A stretch of 63,379 nt of DNA from Calothrix sp. CSU_2_0 (GCA_012034595.1 JAAUPE010000018.1:1-63379); one strand, 5' to 3'. Positions 55,150 through 63,379 are shown, numbered from the stretch's first letter. Notes: generated by a model from the sequence alone, not told the origin. Translations and numbers: made by a program.

Positions 55150-56091
55150 TTATCCTTTCTGCGTGGCAGTTTTTTTGCTCGAACTACCACTGGTGATGCT
55201 GCGAAAGTAGATACCACCGACTGAGAATAAGAAAGTTAAATAAGCCACCGCTTGTACTAAATAGAGATGCTGACGATATCCAAATAATGATTTGAGGATA
55301 ATTCCTGGAAATTGTTCGTCGGGGAGAATTTTTGAAGTATTCCAAACCAAAGGTCCCAAAATACAGGAGTGAATTTTGCTAAATCTCTCGTAGTAGAAAC
55401 ACAAGCTTTCAGATGCACGGCTGCTTAATGCCAGGTTAGCAAATACTTCGTCAAATTTGTGTAATGAACTGGAAACCAAACCAGCAACGATTAGCACCAA
55501 TAATATCCCCATGACTTGAAAGAACTGACGGATATTGATGTTGACACCCCATTTAAATAAAAGAACTCCAACACTAGCAGCAGCGATTAAACCTGCAATT
55601 GCCCCCAATGCTGGTAATAAACCTTGTTGAAGATTGGCTGAGACGAAGAAAACTGTTTCAAAACCTTCTCGCAGAACAGCGACTAAAATTAAACTAAAAA
55701 CCCCCCAACCTGCATTTGAGTCTTGCGTTAGCGCGACATTAACTGCTCCTTCGACTTGAGCTTTCATAAATCGGGCTTGCTTAGTCATCCAAATTAACAT
55801 CCAACTCAACATTGCGATCGCAATGACGCTGAATATTCCTTCAAGTGTTAATTCTGTGACGGCAGCATATTCAGGATTTGCCCTGGTTAATGCACGTGTT
55901 ACCCAGTTCAGCAGCACTCCAACCAATACACTTAAAACAATCCCAACTCCAACACCAGCATATACCCAAGAATTTAAACGCGATTGCTTGGCTTTTTTGA
56001 GTAAAGCTAAAACAATGCCGACCACAAGGGCTGCTTCTACTCCTTCGCGGAATGTAATTACAAAAGTTGGTAAGGCAGTACTAAGATTCAT
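55150..56091 (-). CDS. FTR1-family iron permease
   Basis: The 313-residue polytopic membrane protein carries both signature iron-binding motifs, ITFREGVEAALVVGIVLA near the N-terminus and AVLREGFETVFFVSANL near residue 140 (REGxE type), with seven hydrophobic segments. It should import ferric iron produced by a ferroxidase, which the neighbouring multicopper oxidase could supply, as in the yeast Fet3-Ftr1 pair or bacterial Efe systems. It lies downstream of the bacterioferritin gene on the same strand, across a repeat-rich spacer. Confidence 0.93.
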   Translation of the reverse strand: MNLSTALPTFVITFREGVEAALVVGIVLALLKKAKQSRLNSWVYAGVGVGIVLSVLVGVLLNWVTRALTRANPEYAAVTELTLEGIFSVIAIAMLSWMLIWMTKQARFMKAQVEGAVNVALTQDSNAGWGVFSLILVAVLREGFETVFFVSANLQQGLLPALGAIAGLIAAASVGVLLFKWGVNINIRQFFQVMGILLVLIVAGLVSSSLHKFDEVFANLALSSRASESLCFYYERFSKIHSCILGPLVWNTSKILPDEQFPGIILKSLFGYRQHLYLVQAVAYLTFLFSVGGIYFRSITSGSSSKKTATQKG

Positions 56092-56099
56092 ATTATTTA

Positions 56100-56172
56100 A
56101 GAGTTAGGAATTAGGAGTTAGGAATTAGGAGTTAGGAGTTAGGAATTAGGAATTAGGAATTAGGAGTTAGGT
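56100..56172. repeat. STRR of TTAGGAA/TTAGGAG heptamers
   Basis: About ten uninterrupted copies of GTTAGGA/ATTAGGA directly upstream of the FTR1 start. Same family as 12606 and 8616. It could affect expression of the permease by phase or length variation. Confidence 0.85.
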
Positions 56173-56414
56173 TTCGATTTTTACGCACTAATAATAATAT
56201 ATAAAACATGTACATAAGAGCCATGTTAAAGCAATTATTAATTATGAATTAGTTTTTATACGCTTTCCCGATAATTAATAGCTAGTAGTTATGGGCTAAT
56301 AGGGAATTCGCTTGGAGTTACCAATTATGAGTATTTGGTGTTTGGGATGAATTATTAATTAGTCACCTATTCTAACCGATTACCCAATAACCATTAACTA
56401 CTAACCATTAATAA
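56173..56414. repeat. AT-rich spacer with TTAATTAG-type repeats
   Basis: Degenerate copies of TAATAGCT/TTAACTAC motifs (LTRR-like) and no gene. It separates FTR1 from bacterioferritin. Confidence 0.5.
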
Positions 56415-56849
56415 TTAACCGAAATCGCGTAACATCTTTTTCAATTCAAGATTATGCATCTCTTCTTGACCAATCATGGTTCGAGCAAATTCTTCTAAAT
56501 AAATGCTGGCATTGTTAACAACACTAAGCAAATCTTTATAAAGACTGAGCGCTTTTTTTTCATGGGACAAGCTTTCTTCTAAGATGTCCTTGACCGCATG
56601 ATTGTAGGTTTCTTCCATTGCCGCTATTTTCAAGCTGGGATGTCCATCTAAACCTGTGAGAATTTCTCCAGCTTGTTGAGCATGAAGCAAGGATTCACTG
56701 GCTTGTGCTTTAAAAAAAGTTACGATGGGAATGCGATTAGGACCAGTCACCATCAATGAATAGTGAGTATATCGAACAACACCCGCTAGTTCAAATTCCA
56801 TGATGGTATTGAGCAGGTCAATAGCTTTTTTTTGATCGAGTTCTTGCAT
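56415..56849 (-). CDS. Bacterioferritin-like iron-storage protein
   Basis: A 144-residue four-helix-bundle protein. Helix residues match the ferroxidase site pattern of bacterioferritins: ELAGVVRYTHYSLM (Glu in helix A), KAQASESLLHAQQAGE (Glu and His in helix B), NHAVKDILEESLSHE (helix C) and GQEEMHNLELKKML (Glu and His in helix D). It stores iron as a mineral core in a 24-mer shell. A haem-ligand Met cannot be assigned with confidence. Placement between the iron permease and the ferroxidase-related genes fits an iron uptake-and-storage cassette. Confidence 0.88.
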   Translation of the reverse strand: MQELDQKKAIDLLNTIMEFELAGVVRYTHYSLMVTGPNRIPIVTFFKAQASESLLHAQQAGEILTGLDGHPSLKIAAMEETYNHAVKDILEESLSHEKKALSLYKDLLSVVNNASIYLEEFARTMIGQEEMHNLELKKMLRDFG

Positions 56850-56922
56850 GAGTGGTCAATTCACTTTATACAACATTCAGCGACAAACACAGCATTTTGA
56901 GCCAATTGATATATCCTTGATG

Positions 56923-56936
56923 TCATAATTATCATG
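56923..56936. promoter_or_regulatory. Possible Fur box upstream of bacterioferritin
   Basis: TCATAATTATCATG (on the other strand CATGATAATTATGA) resembles the GATAAT/ATTATC hexamers of Fur boxes and lies 74 bases upstream of the bacterioferritin start. By similarity only; in this AT-rich DNA chance matches are common. Confidence 0.3.
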
Positions 56937-57059
56937 GCTACCCTGACTCTTAATACTTATCAAGTTTGTTCGCTTTCATAATTTTAACCCCTGATGAATT
57001 TCTCTGATGTTCTAGGGATTAAGAAATAAAGATTAGAAAGTAATTCCTCGTGTTCTTCC

Positions 57060-58100
57060 TCAATTACTTGCTTGCGTACTGGCTTTATCAATGGCTTTTT
57101 GGGAATCTGCCTCAACCGTCTTAACTAATTTTGTCACCTCTTCGGGTGTTTTAACCGGCTTTGCGGGGGGAATAACATTAGACCAAACTTTTACGAGTTC
57201 GGTCATGTTAGCTTCTATGGCTTTGTGTGCTTCTGGGTTTTCCTTAGCCATGCTGCTGGCAATGGTTTTATACAGTTCGTTAGCATAAACTACAAAACCG
57301 CGAGAATCCTGGTATTCGATCGCAGCTGATATTTTCCCATTCGCGATCGCAGCACCATATTCGGCATTGGCAGAATCGAGTAAACCGTTGATAACTTGTA
57401 AAACAAAACTATTTTTCGAGCGTTGCTCTGCTGGTAATGCTGCGATCGCACCATCGATTGCTTGGATTGAGTTGGTAAAGTTGGTTTTGATAGTTTCCGC
57501 TTTGCCGTTGGACTTAACTAAATCTTGCAGGCTAATCAAAGTCGTTTTAAATTCTTTAACTTTGCGATCGCTTAGTTGTTCTTCGACATCAGTATAAATC
57601 TCTTCTACTGGATGTCCAATGTGGGGTTCAGCATCTTTAGGTTTATTTAAGTCGAGCAATTCCTTCGCGACTATCAGATGTCCCTTCATCAATCCCAACT
57701 TTGTCATGTAATCAACATCTTTAGCTTCTCCCGTCAGTTTGACTTCTTCAATTGTCACCTGGTCTTTGATTTGGTCAAACTGTTCCTGGGTAATCACTTT
57801 TTTTGTCACTAACTCGGATGGTGCAGCATAGGGACGGTTTGCTTGAATCTTATTCGATAAAGCCGGAATCCCAAGCTTACCTTCAAACTTGTCTAACTCC
57901 GACAAAATCGCTGAGTTGATATTGATTTTCTTACCACTCTGATGACCACTATGGCTGCTTTGACTCGCTTCGGTCACTTGAGGGCTAGAATTAGCAACTG
58001 GGGCAGAAGTGTTATCTGCTGATGGTGTACCACCAGTACAAGAAGTCAGGGAAACTATCCCACAAGCAGCTACAGCCAAAAACACATAACGAAGTTTCAT
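57060..58100 (-). CDS. Lipoprotein with a helix-hairpin-helix (ComEA-like) domain
   Basis: A 346-residue protein with a lipobox (SLTSCTGG; Cys at about residue 21), a His/Ser-rich linker (SQSSHSGHQSGKK) and a helix-hairpin-helix domain of ComEA type (ININSAILSELDKFEG...VITQEQFDQIKDQV, about 57-120). A long helical C-terminal part follows, with HIGHPVEEIYTD and YANELYKTIASSM, reminiscent of imelysin/EfeO-like helical domains. It sits with FTR1, bacterioferritin and a multicopper oxidase, so I infer a periplasmic iron-binding or chaperone role rather than DNA uptake. The helical domain assignment is tentative. Confidence 0.75.
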   Translation of the reverse strand: MKLRYVFLAVAACGIVSLTSCTGGTPSADNTSAPVANSSPQVTEASQSSHSGHQSGKKININSAILSELDKFEGKLGIPALSNKIQANRPYAAPSELVTKKVITQEQFDQIKDQVTIEEVKLTGEAKDVDYMTKLGLMKGHLIVAKELLDLNKPKDAEPHIGHPVEEIYTDVEEQLSDRKVKEFKTTLISLQDLVKSNGKAETIKTNFTNSIQAIDGAIAALPAEQRSKNSFVLQVINGLLDSANAEYGAAIANGKISAAIEYQDSRGFVVYANELYKTIASSMAKENPEAHKAIEANMTELVKVWSNVIPPAKPVKTPEEVTKLVKTVEADSQKAIDKASTQASN

Positions 58101-58525
58101 TCAAATTGCTCCTAAAATTGGCATTTACAAAATCAAATCAAATTCAAACTTTCGCAAAAAAACCGAGTTTCTGGCTTCACGTGCGTAAGTTCTGTCAAAA
58201 TCGAATCAAATTCTTTAAGTCTAGTTAGACAGCTTGTCGTAGTTTTAACTATTGCTAATTTCTCATATAATGAAAGTTTTTATCAATAGTTTTTATTCAT
58301 TTAACCTTGATTTAATAAATATTTGCAAAAATAATACTAAATACAATTTCACTCGAAAACCTGCAAAGAGCCATAAATCAACACCCTGAAGACAAATAGC
58401 GCTCATGAGAGTTTGATTTAATCGAATAAAATCTAAATAACTATTACCTCAAAATAATTGCATAGATTTTTCACCAATATTAAATTTTGTTTTAATAAAG
58501 AAGCTCCGATGGAACGTCTTCACGA
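58101..58525. other. Intergenic region, partial repeat
   Basis: 425 bases without a gene. 58158-58188 resembles half of the 53689 element. The rest is AT-rich. Confidence 0.5.
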
Positions 58526-59514
58526 TTACATGACCTCAAACTGTCCCATGCATCCATTTTCTGCAACCATATCTTGATGCGGGTGAAACATATACTTACC
58601 CGTATAGCGAAACTTAAACTCCAAAATATGTCTTTCCGCGATACCCATCGTAATTACATCAGCCTTTTCAGCCGGAGTCATACTCATCCCATAACGATAG
58701 ACATCAAAAAATTTGCGTGCAGATGAAAAGTGACTGCGGGATCGAATTCAATGATGTTGAGAACATATAACCGAATCAATTGGTCTTTGTAAATGCGAAT
58801 TGGATTATCCATATAAAAATGTGGTAATCCATTAAAAGCGTAATACTCATTCTTGTTGTCGTCATTTACATCATACCCACCCATTATCAACACCATCTCA
58901 TCCGCATTTGGACGAGGTTTTGGTGGATCGATAATAAACATCCCATATAATCCCTTGGCAATATGTCGGGTTACAGGTTCAATATGACAGTGATAGAGAT
59001 GAACTCCATAAGGTTCAGCATCAAACTCATAAATTGTTGCCTTGCCATTACTTATCGGACGTACCCCATCCATTTCTGCTGGATGAACCCCATGAAAATG
59101 TAACGAGTGCGAATGTCCTGCTTGATTGAGAAATAATACTCGCACCCTTTCCCCTTGTTTTGCCCTTAATGTTGGACCAGGTATCCGACCATTTAAATCC
59201 CAAATATTATAGGAAACCGCACTATTTAACTGAATTATCGAAGTTCCCGCAGTCAAACGAAACTCGCGAATCGTCCGTCCGTTTTCGCGCTTCACCGTAC
59301 CGTAGTCAAAATCTCGCAACAACTTCATGGGATTAACTGCGGGTACAGTCCCTATCGCTGCCAATGGTGGTACTTTTACGGGTAAACTTGCCGAACTATT
59401 CAAAGTTTGCCACAATGCCGCCATTCCCGTAACACCTGCACCAGCCAACCCCAATTGTAAGAGTTGACGGCGACTCCACAGCTTTTCCTTGGGCAAAATA
59501 AAGTTGTTGGGCAT
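58526..59514 (-). CDS. Two-domain multicopper oxidase, Tat-exported, one -1 frameshift
   Basis: A cupredoxin-type oxidase probably oxidising Fe(II) before FTR1 import. The N-terminus has a twin-arginine signal (WSRRQLLQLGLAGAGVTG). Copper motifs: HSLHFHGVHPAEMDG, HLYHCHIEPVTRHIAKGLYGM (type 1 Cys-His-Met), then, past the break, LHANFFDVYRYG and FHPHQDMVAENGCMG. The frame breaks at the run complementary to A58706-A58711. One extra T gives LHANFFDVYRYGMSMTPAEK, ending at 58526, about 329 residues in total. As written the stop comes at 58684, losing the C-terminal cupredoxin copper ligands. An in-phase T TTT TTG heptamer lies at the break. Ferroxidase function is inferred from the FTR1 context. 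Confidence 0.87.
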
Positions 59515-60253
59515 GATAGATCAGATTATTTTGCAACAAAGTACAAGTTGCTAATTACTTGCAATAGATATGAATCTTAGTACGAACAAGAGACTAATGT
59601 CAATAATTCTCAATTATCTGGGAGCAAATTTTTAATCATAAATGATGCGTAAGAGGCAATTTATCAAGAAACGTTTAACTGATATCTTGCACCTGGGTGA
59701 AAAACCGGGTTTCTTGATAATAACTAAGGAATGAGAATTTAATAACTTACATGTATTTGTGGTACGAGCCGGAAAGCCCGTTGTAATATTCTAAGTGCAG
59801 GCAGGATGCCTGCTCTACAAGAAAAATTGCACTTTATTTAATCCACATTCCTAATCATCAAAACCTAAATTATTGGTTGATAAACCTGGTTTTTTAGGTC
59901 TTGTCGAGAATTGTGCAAGATGTTAAGTTAATCCATTGTAGACATTAAAATTTATTTTATAAATATGTTCTAATTTTAGATAAAAGCTATTCTTGACAAG
60001 TTGAAAATTGATTGTATATATTTTTTCATTAATTAATTTAAACATTAATGAATGCAAAATTTAATCTAAACAAAAATAACTCTAATATGGCTGTTTGTTG
60101 AACAAAATTTTATTGTCAATCATCCTTAAGTAACATCAGATATCCCCCTGAGGAGCATTGAAAATAATCTAAAATTTTTGTTTTTCTTAATTGGAGATAC
60201 CAATAACTTCGTGATATTGAGTATAAAATAATAATTATATAATAGGTGACATC
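59515..60253. other. Intergenic region before the cbiM-type gene
   Basis: 739 bases with no gene. Elements seen: GCAGGCA-GGA-TGCCTGC hairpin (59797-59813); a loose 250-base inverted pair, ATCTTGCAC (59685-59693) versus GTGCAAGAT (59913-59921); and a GGGTTTCTTGATAA motif near 59708. I looked for a cobalamin riboswitch (GCCACTG and GCCAGGAGACC-type boxes) and found none. Confidence 0.6.
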
Positions 60254-61198
60254 ATGCATATTCCTGATGGGTTTGTTTCACCATCGGTAGCTGCGATCGC
60301 AGGAATAACAAGTGTTGCTGCTTTGGGAATAGCAGCAGGACGCTCTCAAGAAGCTTTTGGGATTCGTCGGGCACCAATTTTAGGCTTGACTACAGCATTT
60401 ATTTTTGCCGCACAAATGATTAATTTTCCAGTGGCAGGTGGAACAAGTGGACATTTGCTAGGGGGAGCTCTAGCCGCAATTATTTTAGGAAGTCCTTGGG
60501 CAGGAACATTATGCATTGCGACAGTGTTAATTATTCAAGCAGTGCTATTTGCAGATGGGGGAATTACAGCCTTGGGTGCAAATATTTTGAATATGGGACT
60601 AGTTGGGGTTTGGGTTGGTTGGACTCTAACCCAGACATTACAGAGGTTATTTGGTGGTTCCAAGAGGCGTTTACCCCTAGCTGCGGGAATTGCTGCGGGA
60701 ATTAGCGTTGTCGTTGCCGCAGTCGCTGCCGCAATCGAACTAGCATTGTCAGGAACCTCACCAATCAACATTGTTTTACCAGCAATGACAGGAATTCATA
60801 TTTTGATTGGAATTGGTGAAGGATTAATTACAGGTGGAGTTCTCACTTACCTTGCCAATGCGAGACCTGATTTACTTCCAGGGGAACAAGGTGAATTTAA
60901 AGGTTGGTTAGTACCTGTGGTGGGTGTATTTCTAGTCGCTGGATTATTATCCCTATTTGCCTCCTCATCCCCCGATGGTTTGGATTGGGTAGCACAACAG
61001 ACAGGATTTGAGAAACTAGCAGAAAATGTCAGGGTTTCGATACCAACCCCATTTGCAGATTATACAGTACCGGGATTGGACAAAATTGGTACAAGTATTG
61101 CCGGACTTATTGGTTCCTTAGTTTGTTTTGCGATCGCATTTGGTTTTGCAAAAGTTATGGGAAATATGGATTCAACCAATAGAGAAAGACAAATTTAG
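60254..61198 (+). CDS. cbiM: Cobalt/nickel ECF transporter substrate-binding component (CbiM, with fused CbiN-like tail)
   Basis: The S-component of an energy-coupling factor importer for Co2+ or Ni2+. The first residues MHIPDGFVSP hold the conserved metal-binding His2 and Asp5. Seven to eight hydrophobic segments follow, with AAQMINFPVAGGTSGHLLGGALA (metal-binding His region) and GIGEGLITGGVLTYL. The last ~100 residues carry the PDGLDWVA element and a final membrane helix typical of CbiN/NikN (PDGLE domain), so M and N are fused in 314 residues. The metal cannot be fixed from sequence. cbiQ and cbiO follow on the same strand. Confidence 0.92.
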   Translation: MHIPDGFVSPSVAAIAGITSVAALGIAAGRSQEAFGIRRAPILGLTTAFIFAAQMINFPVAGGTSGHLLGGALAAIILGSPWAGTLCIATVLIIQAVLFADGGITALGANILNMGLVGVWVGWTLTQTLQRLFGGSKRRLPLAAGIAAGISVVVAAVAAAIELALSGTSPINIVLPAMTGIHILIGIGEGLITGGVLTYLANARPDLLPGEQGEFKGWLVPVVGVFLVAGLLSLFASSSPDGLDWVAQQTGFEKLAENVRVSIPTPFADYTVPGLDKIGTSIAGLIGSLVCFAIAFGFAKVMGNMDSTNRERQI

Positions 61199-61202
61199 GT
61201 AG

Positions 61203-61290
61203 AGACGACCCGGTGGGTCGTCTATATTAAATGAGATTCAATCAATACCATCGGGTCGTCTATATTAAATGAGATTTAATCAATACCAGC
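61203..61290. repeat. Hairpin and 38-bp tandem duplication between cbiM and cbiQ
   Basis: AGACGACCC-GGT-GGGTCGTCT (61203-61223) is a 9-bp hairpin just after cbiM. From 61215 a 38-base unit beginning GGGTCGTCTATATTAAATGA is repeated at 61253, nearly identical, with a partial third copy after 61290. It may attenuate transcription of cbiQ and cbiO. Confidence 0.75.
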
Positions 61291-61341
61291 GATTCGTCTG
61301 TACGGAAATTAATAAATACCCATTACCCAATCTCAAATTCT

Positions 61342-61985
61342 ATGCCTAACCTAAATTTGCGGTTAAATATATCTCTAATAATTGTGATTGGGTGTGCTTT
61401 TCTCAGACAAAACGCTTGGTATATGCTGGGTATTTATGGCGCGATCGCACTTCTTTGGTCAATACTTTTGCGCGTCAAATCCCTAAGTTAGCAGCTTTAA
61501 TTGGTACAGAATTGCTATTTTTATCGTTTGTGGCATTACCTCTCGGTTGGGAACGTGCAAGTTTTCTGTTGATGCGTTCTTTAATTTGCTTGCTAACAAT
61601 GAATAGTTTTTTGTTAACCTTGCCACCTCACAGTTTTGGTATCGCATTAAAATCTTTGCCGTTACCTTCTTCTTTTAAACAAAACTTGTTGCTAGCAGGG
61701 CAATATCTAGAAATTTTGCTCGACGAAGTACAAAGGATGCAACGCAGTGCCCAATTAAGAGGATTAAATGGAACCGCTAACTGGTTGCGTTATGCCAGCG
61801 CATCAATGATTGGAGCATTGTACCTTCGTAGTTTAGAACGTGCCGAACGAGTTTATGCGGCAATGATTGCACGTGGTTACACCGGAGAAATGCCTGTCGA
61901 TAGAGATTTGCAACCAAAAGAGATTTTTGTAATCACCACAATCACGGCATTAGTTCTAAGTCTGACTGTTGCTTCTTGGATTTAG
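61342..61985 (+). CDS. cbiQ: ECF transporter transmembrane component (CbiQ), one -1 frameshift
   Basis: The membrane T-component that couples CbiM to the ATPase. The start at ATG 61342 gives PNLNLRLNISLIIVIGCAFL in one frame, ending after about 48 codons. The rest, from about 61466, is in another frame (RQIPKLAALIGTELLFLSF, then the coupling-helix region MQRSAQLRGLNG and ERAERVYAAMIARGYTGEM). Adding one T to T61466-T61469 joins them as SILFARQIPKLAALIG and gives about 214 residues, close to family length. The second conserved Arg-Gly motif (ARGYTG) contacts the ATPase. Ala/Arg-rich motifs are intact, so the gene is probably functional. Confidence 0.9.
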
Positions 61986-62054
61986 GATTAGCAATTAGGA
62001 AAAGGAAAATTTGCAATAATTCCCAATACTTCGGCTTTGCTCAGTACAAGTCCT

Positions 62055-62100
62055 CAATCCCCAATGCCCAATGCCCAATCCCCAATTCCCAATCCCCAAA
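62055..62100. repeat. STRR of CCCCAAT/CCCAATG units before cbiO
   Basis: About seven copies of TCCCCAA/TGCCCAA immediately upstream of the cbiO start, in frame with an open reading frame that could extend the protein if translated from further up. Same family as the array at position 1. Confidence 0.8.
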
Positions 62101-62105
62101 TAAAA

Positions 62106-62828
62106 ATGTCACAACCAGTCTTAGTCGTTCGCGATTTAGTATATGCATACACAAACCATCAACCAGTATTAAGTGAAATCGCGTTTAGTTTACAATCAGG
62201 CGATCGCGTGGCTTTAATGGGTGCAACAGGTTCGGGTAAAAGCACTTTACTCGAAAATTTGATGGGACTCAAACAACCCCAATCTGGAAAAATTTTAGTA
62301 AATAATATACCTGTAGAAGCGAGAAATTTAGCTCAAATACGTAAATTTATTGGCTTTGGTTTCCAAGATGCCAACGACCAACTATTTATGCCGACAATTT
62401 TGGAAGATATTACCTTTGGACCAAGAAATTATGGAATCCCAAATGCGATCGCAATTGATAAAGCGCGGGAACTATTAAGCGAATTTGGCTTGGAAGCTTT
62501 TGCAAATCGCTCTGCACACGAATTATCGGGAGGACAGCGTAGACTCGCAGCGCTAGCCACTATCCTCGCCCTTGAACCTGATATACTCATCCTGGATGAA
62601 CCAACTACGGGATTAGACCCCGCATGGCGACGGAAGCTCGCACAGGTATTATTAAACTGGCAAGGAAAAGCCCTGTTGATTGCCTCCCATGATTTGCAGT
62701 GGTTGGGAAAAGTAACGCAACGGGCATTAGTTTTGTCGCAAGGGAAAATTGCTATAGATGGCGCAATTCAGCCACTTTTAAAAGATGCAATCACATTAGA
62801 AGGTTTTGGTTTACCCGTGGATTGGTAA
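62106..62828 (+). CDS. cbiO: ECF transporter ATPase (CbiO)
   Basis: The energising ABC ATPase, 240 residues. Walker A is GATGSGKSTLLENLMG, Q-loop FGFQDANDQLFMPT, signature LSGGQRRLAALA, Walker B DILILDEPTTGLDP and switch His in LLIASHDLQWL. I chose ATG 62106 (MSQPVLVVRDLVYAY) because the longer frame from 62037 is made of STRR-encoded residues. It is the last gene of the cbiM-cbiQ-cbiO unit. A B12 riboswitch is not evident, so control by metal or nothing specific is possible. Confidence 0.93.
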   Translation: MSQPVLVVRDLVYAYTNHQPVLSEIAFSLQSGDRVALMGATGSGKSTLLENLMGLKQPQSGKILVNNIPVEARNLAQIRKFIGFGFQDANDQLFMPTILEDITFGPRNYGIPNAIAIDKARELLSEFGLEAFANRSAHELSGGQRRLAALATILALEPDILILDEPTTGLDPAWRRKLAQVLLNWQGKALLIASHDLQWLGKVTQRALVLSQGKIAIDGAIQPLLKDAITLEGFGLPVDW

Positions 62829-62965
62829 TAACAGCAATCTTAACGCTGAGATCGGAACAAGGAGACGCAACAACTAGGAGAAATCTTTTTCCTAATTGCT
62901 GCGTCTAGTGTATTTTCGCCTCAAAATTAAATTGGCGAAATTAGAATATTAGGATTTCCCACAAA

Positions 62966-63100
62966 CTAGACAATAATGTGGAAATAGTATGCTGCTACCA
63001 AAAAGTTGATAGCCAACAGTAGAATTGCCCATGCAGCACGGAAGGTATAAGGCGGTTTTGCGCCGGGATTTGGGACATCTTGACCAACTGTAGGTGCCAT
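62966..63100 (-). CDS. psaX: Photosystem I subunit PsaX
   Basis: A 44-residue protein found on the - strand, too short for ordinary ORF scans. It opens MAPTVGQDVPNPGAKPPYTF and continues with one membrane helix, AWAILLLAINFLVAAYYFHI. This closely resembles the PsaX of Thermosynechococcus photosystem I (AKPTYAFRTFWAVLLLAINFLVAAYYF-type sequence, from memory). PsaX is a small peripheral membrane subunit contacting chlorophyll. AGGAG lies 9 bases before the ATG. It is monocistronic, oriented toward cbiO. Confidence 0.85.
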   Translation of the reverse strand: MAPTVGQDVPNPGAKPPYTFRAAWAILLLAINFLVAAYYFHIIV

Positions 63101-63198
63101 TTCGATCAACTCCTAACTTGAAGAACTTCTTTAGAAATACCAAACACCCGTCCCAATTGCCTATTTTCGTAAAAAATATTTTTGTTTGTTAATTAATT

Positions 63199-63379
63199 AT
63201 TGGGAATTGGGGATTGGGAATTGGGCATTGGGGATTGGGGATTGGGCATTGGGCATTATATCTGGAGGCAGGAAATTATGAAATCCTGACCACTGACCAC
63301 TGACTACTGACTACTGACTGCTGACTACTGACTACTGACCACTGACCGACTGACCACTGACCACTGACCACTGACTGCT
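63199..63379. repeat. Two STRR arrays at the window end
   Basis: 63199-63256 consists of GGGAATTG/GGGGATT/GGGCATT heptamers, the complement of the position-1 type. 63285-63379 is a run of about 13 TGACCAC/TGACTAC heptamers extending to the window edge. Confidence 0.85.

Noticed and set aside
57060-58100. DNA-uptake competence protein ComEA
   Set aside because: Only the HHH motif matches. The lipobox, His-rich linker, long helical C-terminus and iron-gene context argue for another role.
59515-60253. Cobalamin riboswitch before cbiM
   Set aside because: Neither the GCCACTG nor the B12-box type sequences are visible.
62949-63143. 64-aa ORF on the - strand overlapping psaX
   Set aside because: It is out of frame with psaX, whose Shine-Dalgarno and homology are convincing.

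Overview
The window looks like chromosome from a filamentous, nitrogen-fixing (heterocyst-type) cyanobacterium. Evidence: frequent GCGATCGC (HIP1) octamers, heptamer short tandem repeats (STRRs) of the Nostocales type, a nif accessory block in the gene order I know from Anabaena/Nostoc (nifP, two small ORFs, nifV, nifZ, nifT), a psaX photosystem I gene, sucrose synthase and a PEP-CTERM protein. I saw no tRNA, rRNA, CRISPR array or transposase gene.

Layout. (1) 1-10.4 kb: sucrose synthase; a small stress-type group (coiled-coil protein, YqaE/Pmp3, holin-like protein); tex; small conserved genes; a PEP-CTERM protein. (2) 11.0-15.4 kb: the nif accessory block followed by a thioredoxin-like [2Fe-2S] protein. 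(3) 15.9-31.2 kb: a Wzx/Wzy-type exopolysaccharide cluster, all on the + strand: wzc autokinase, wzx flippase, glycosyltransferase, wzy-like polymerase, a free-standing A-T-TE NRPS-like protein, a GT4-WecG fusion, a Tat-exported GH10 xylanase and a WcaJ-like initiating transferase. (4) 31.6-47.6 kb: a type I secretion island with a GT-A-like protein, two pentapeptide-repeat/RTX fusion proteins, a glycosyltransferase-parvulin fusion and a pure RTX protein on the - strand, then on the + strand an ABC exporter with a cyclic-nucleotide-binding N-terminus and its HlyD partner. (5) 47.8-55.1 kb: an orphan efflux adaptor, rfbBAC (dTDP-sugar synthesis), a BadF/N-acetylglucosamine kinase-like protein and a MOSC protein. 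(6) 55.1-59.5 kb: an iron cassette (FTR1 permease, bacterioferritin, HHH lipoprotein, two-domain multicopper oxidase). (7) 60.2-63.1 kb: a cbiMQO-type cobalt/nickel importer and psaX.

The strongest candidate for an under-described system is the secretion island. Pentapeptide-beta-helix/RTX fusions, a one-polypeptide glycosyltransferase-peptidyl-prolyl isomerase and a cNMP-gated exporter sit together, with decayed RTX C-termini between the substrate genes. The second candidate is the A-T-TE enzyme and Tat-xylanase inside the polysaccharide cluster, with a very regular 45-bp repeat array before the initiating transferase.

Caution: six genes (susA, tex, the A-T-TE gene, a pentapeptide-RTX gene, the multicopper oxidase and cbiQ) are each broken by exactly one missing base, always in a run of identical bases, and each reads full length if one base is restored. 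This looks more like homopolymer undercalling than gene decay. Three of the six breaks do, however, fall on in-phase canonical -1 slippery heptamers.
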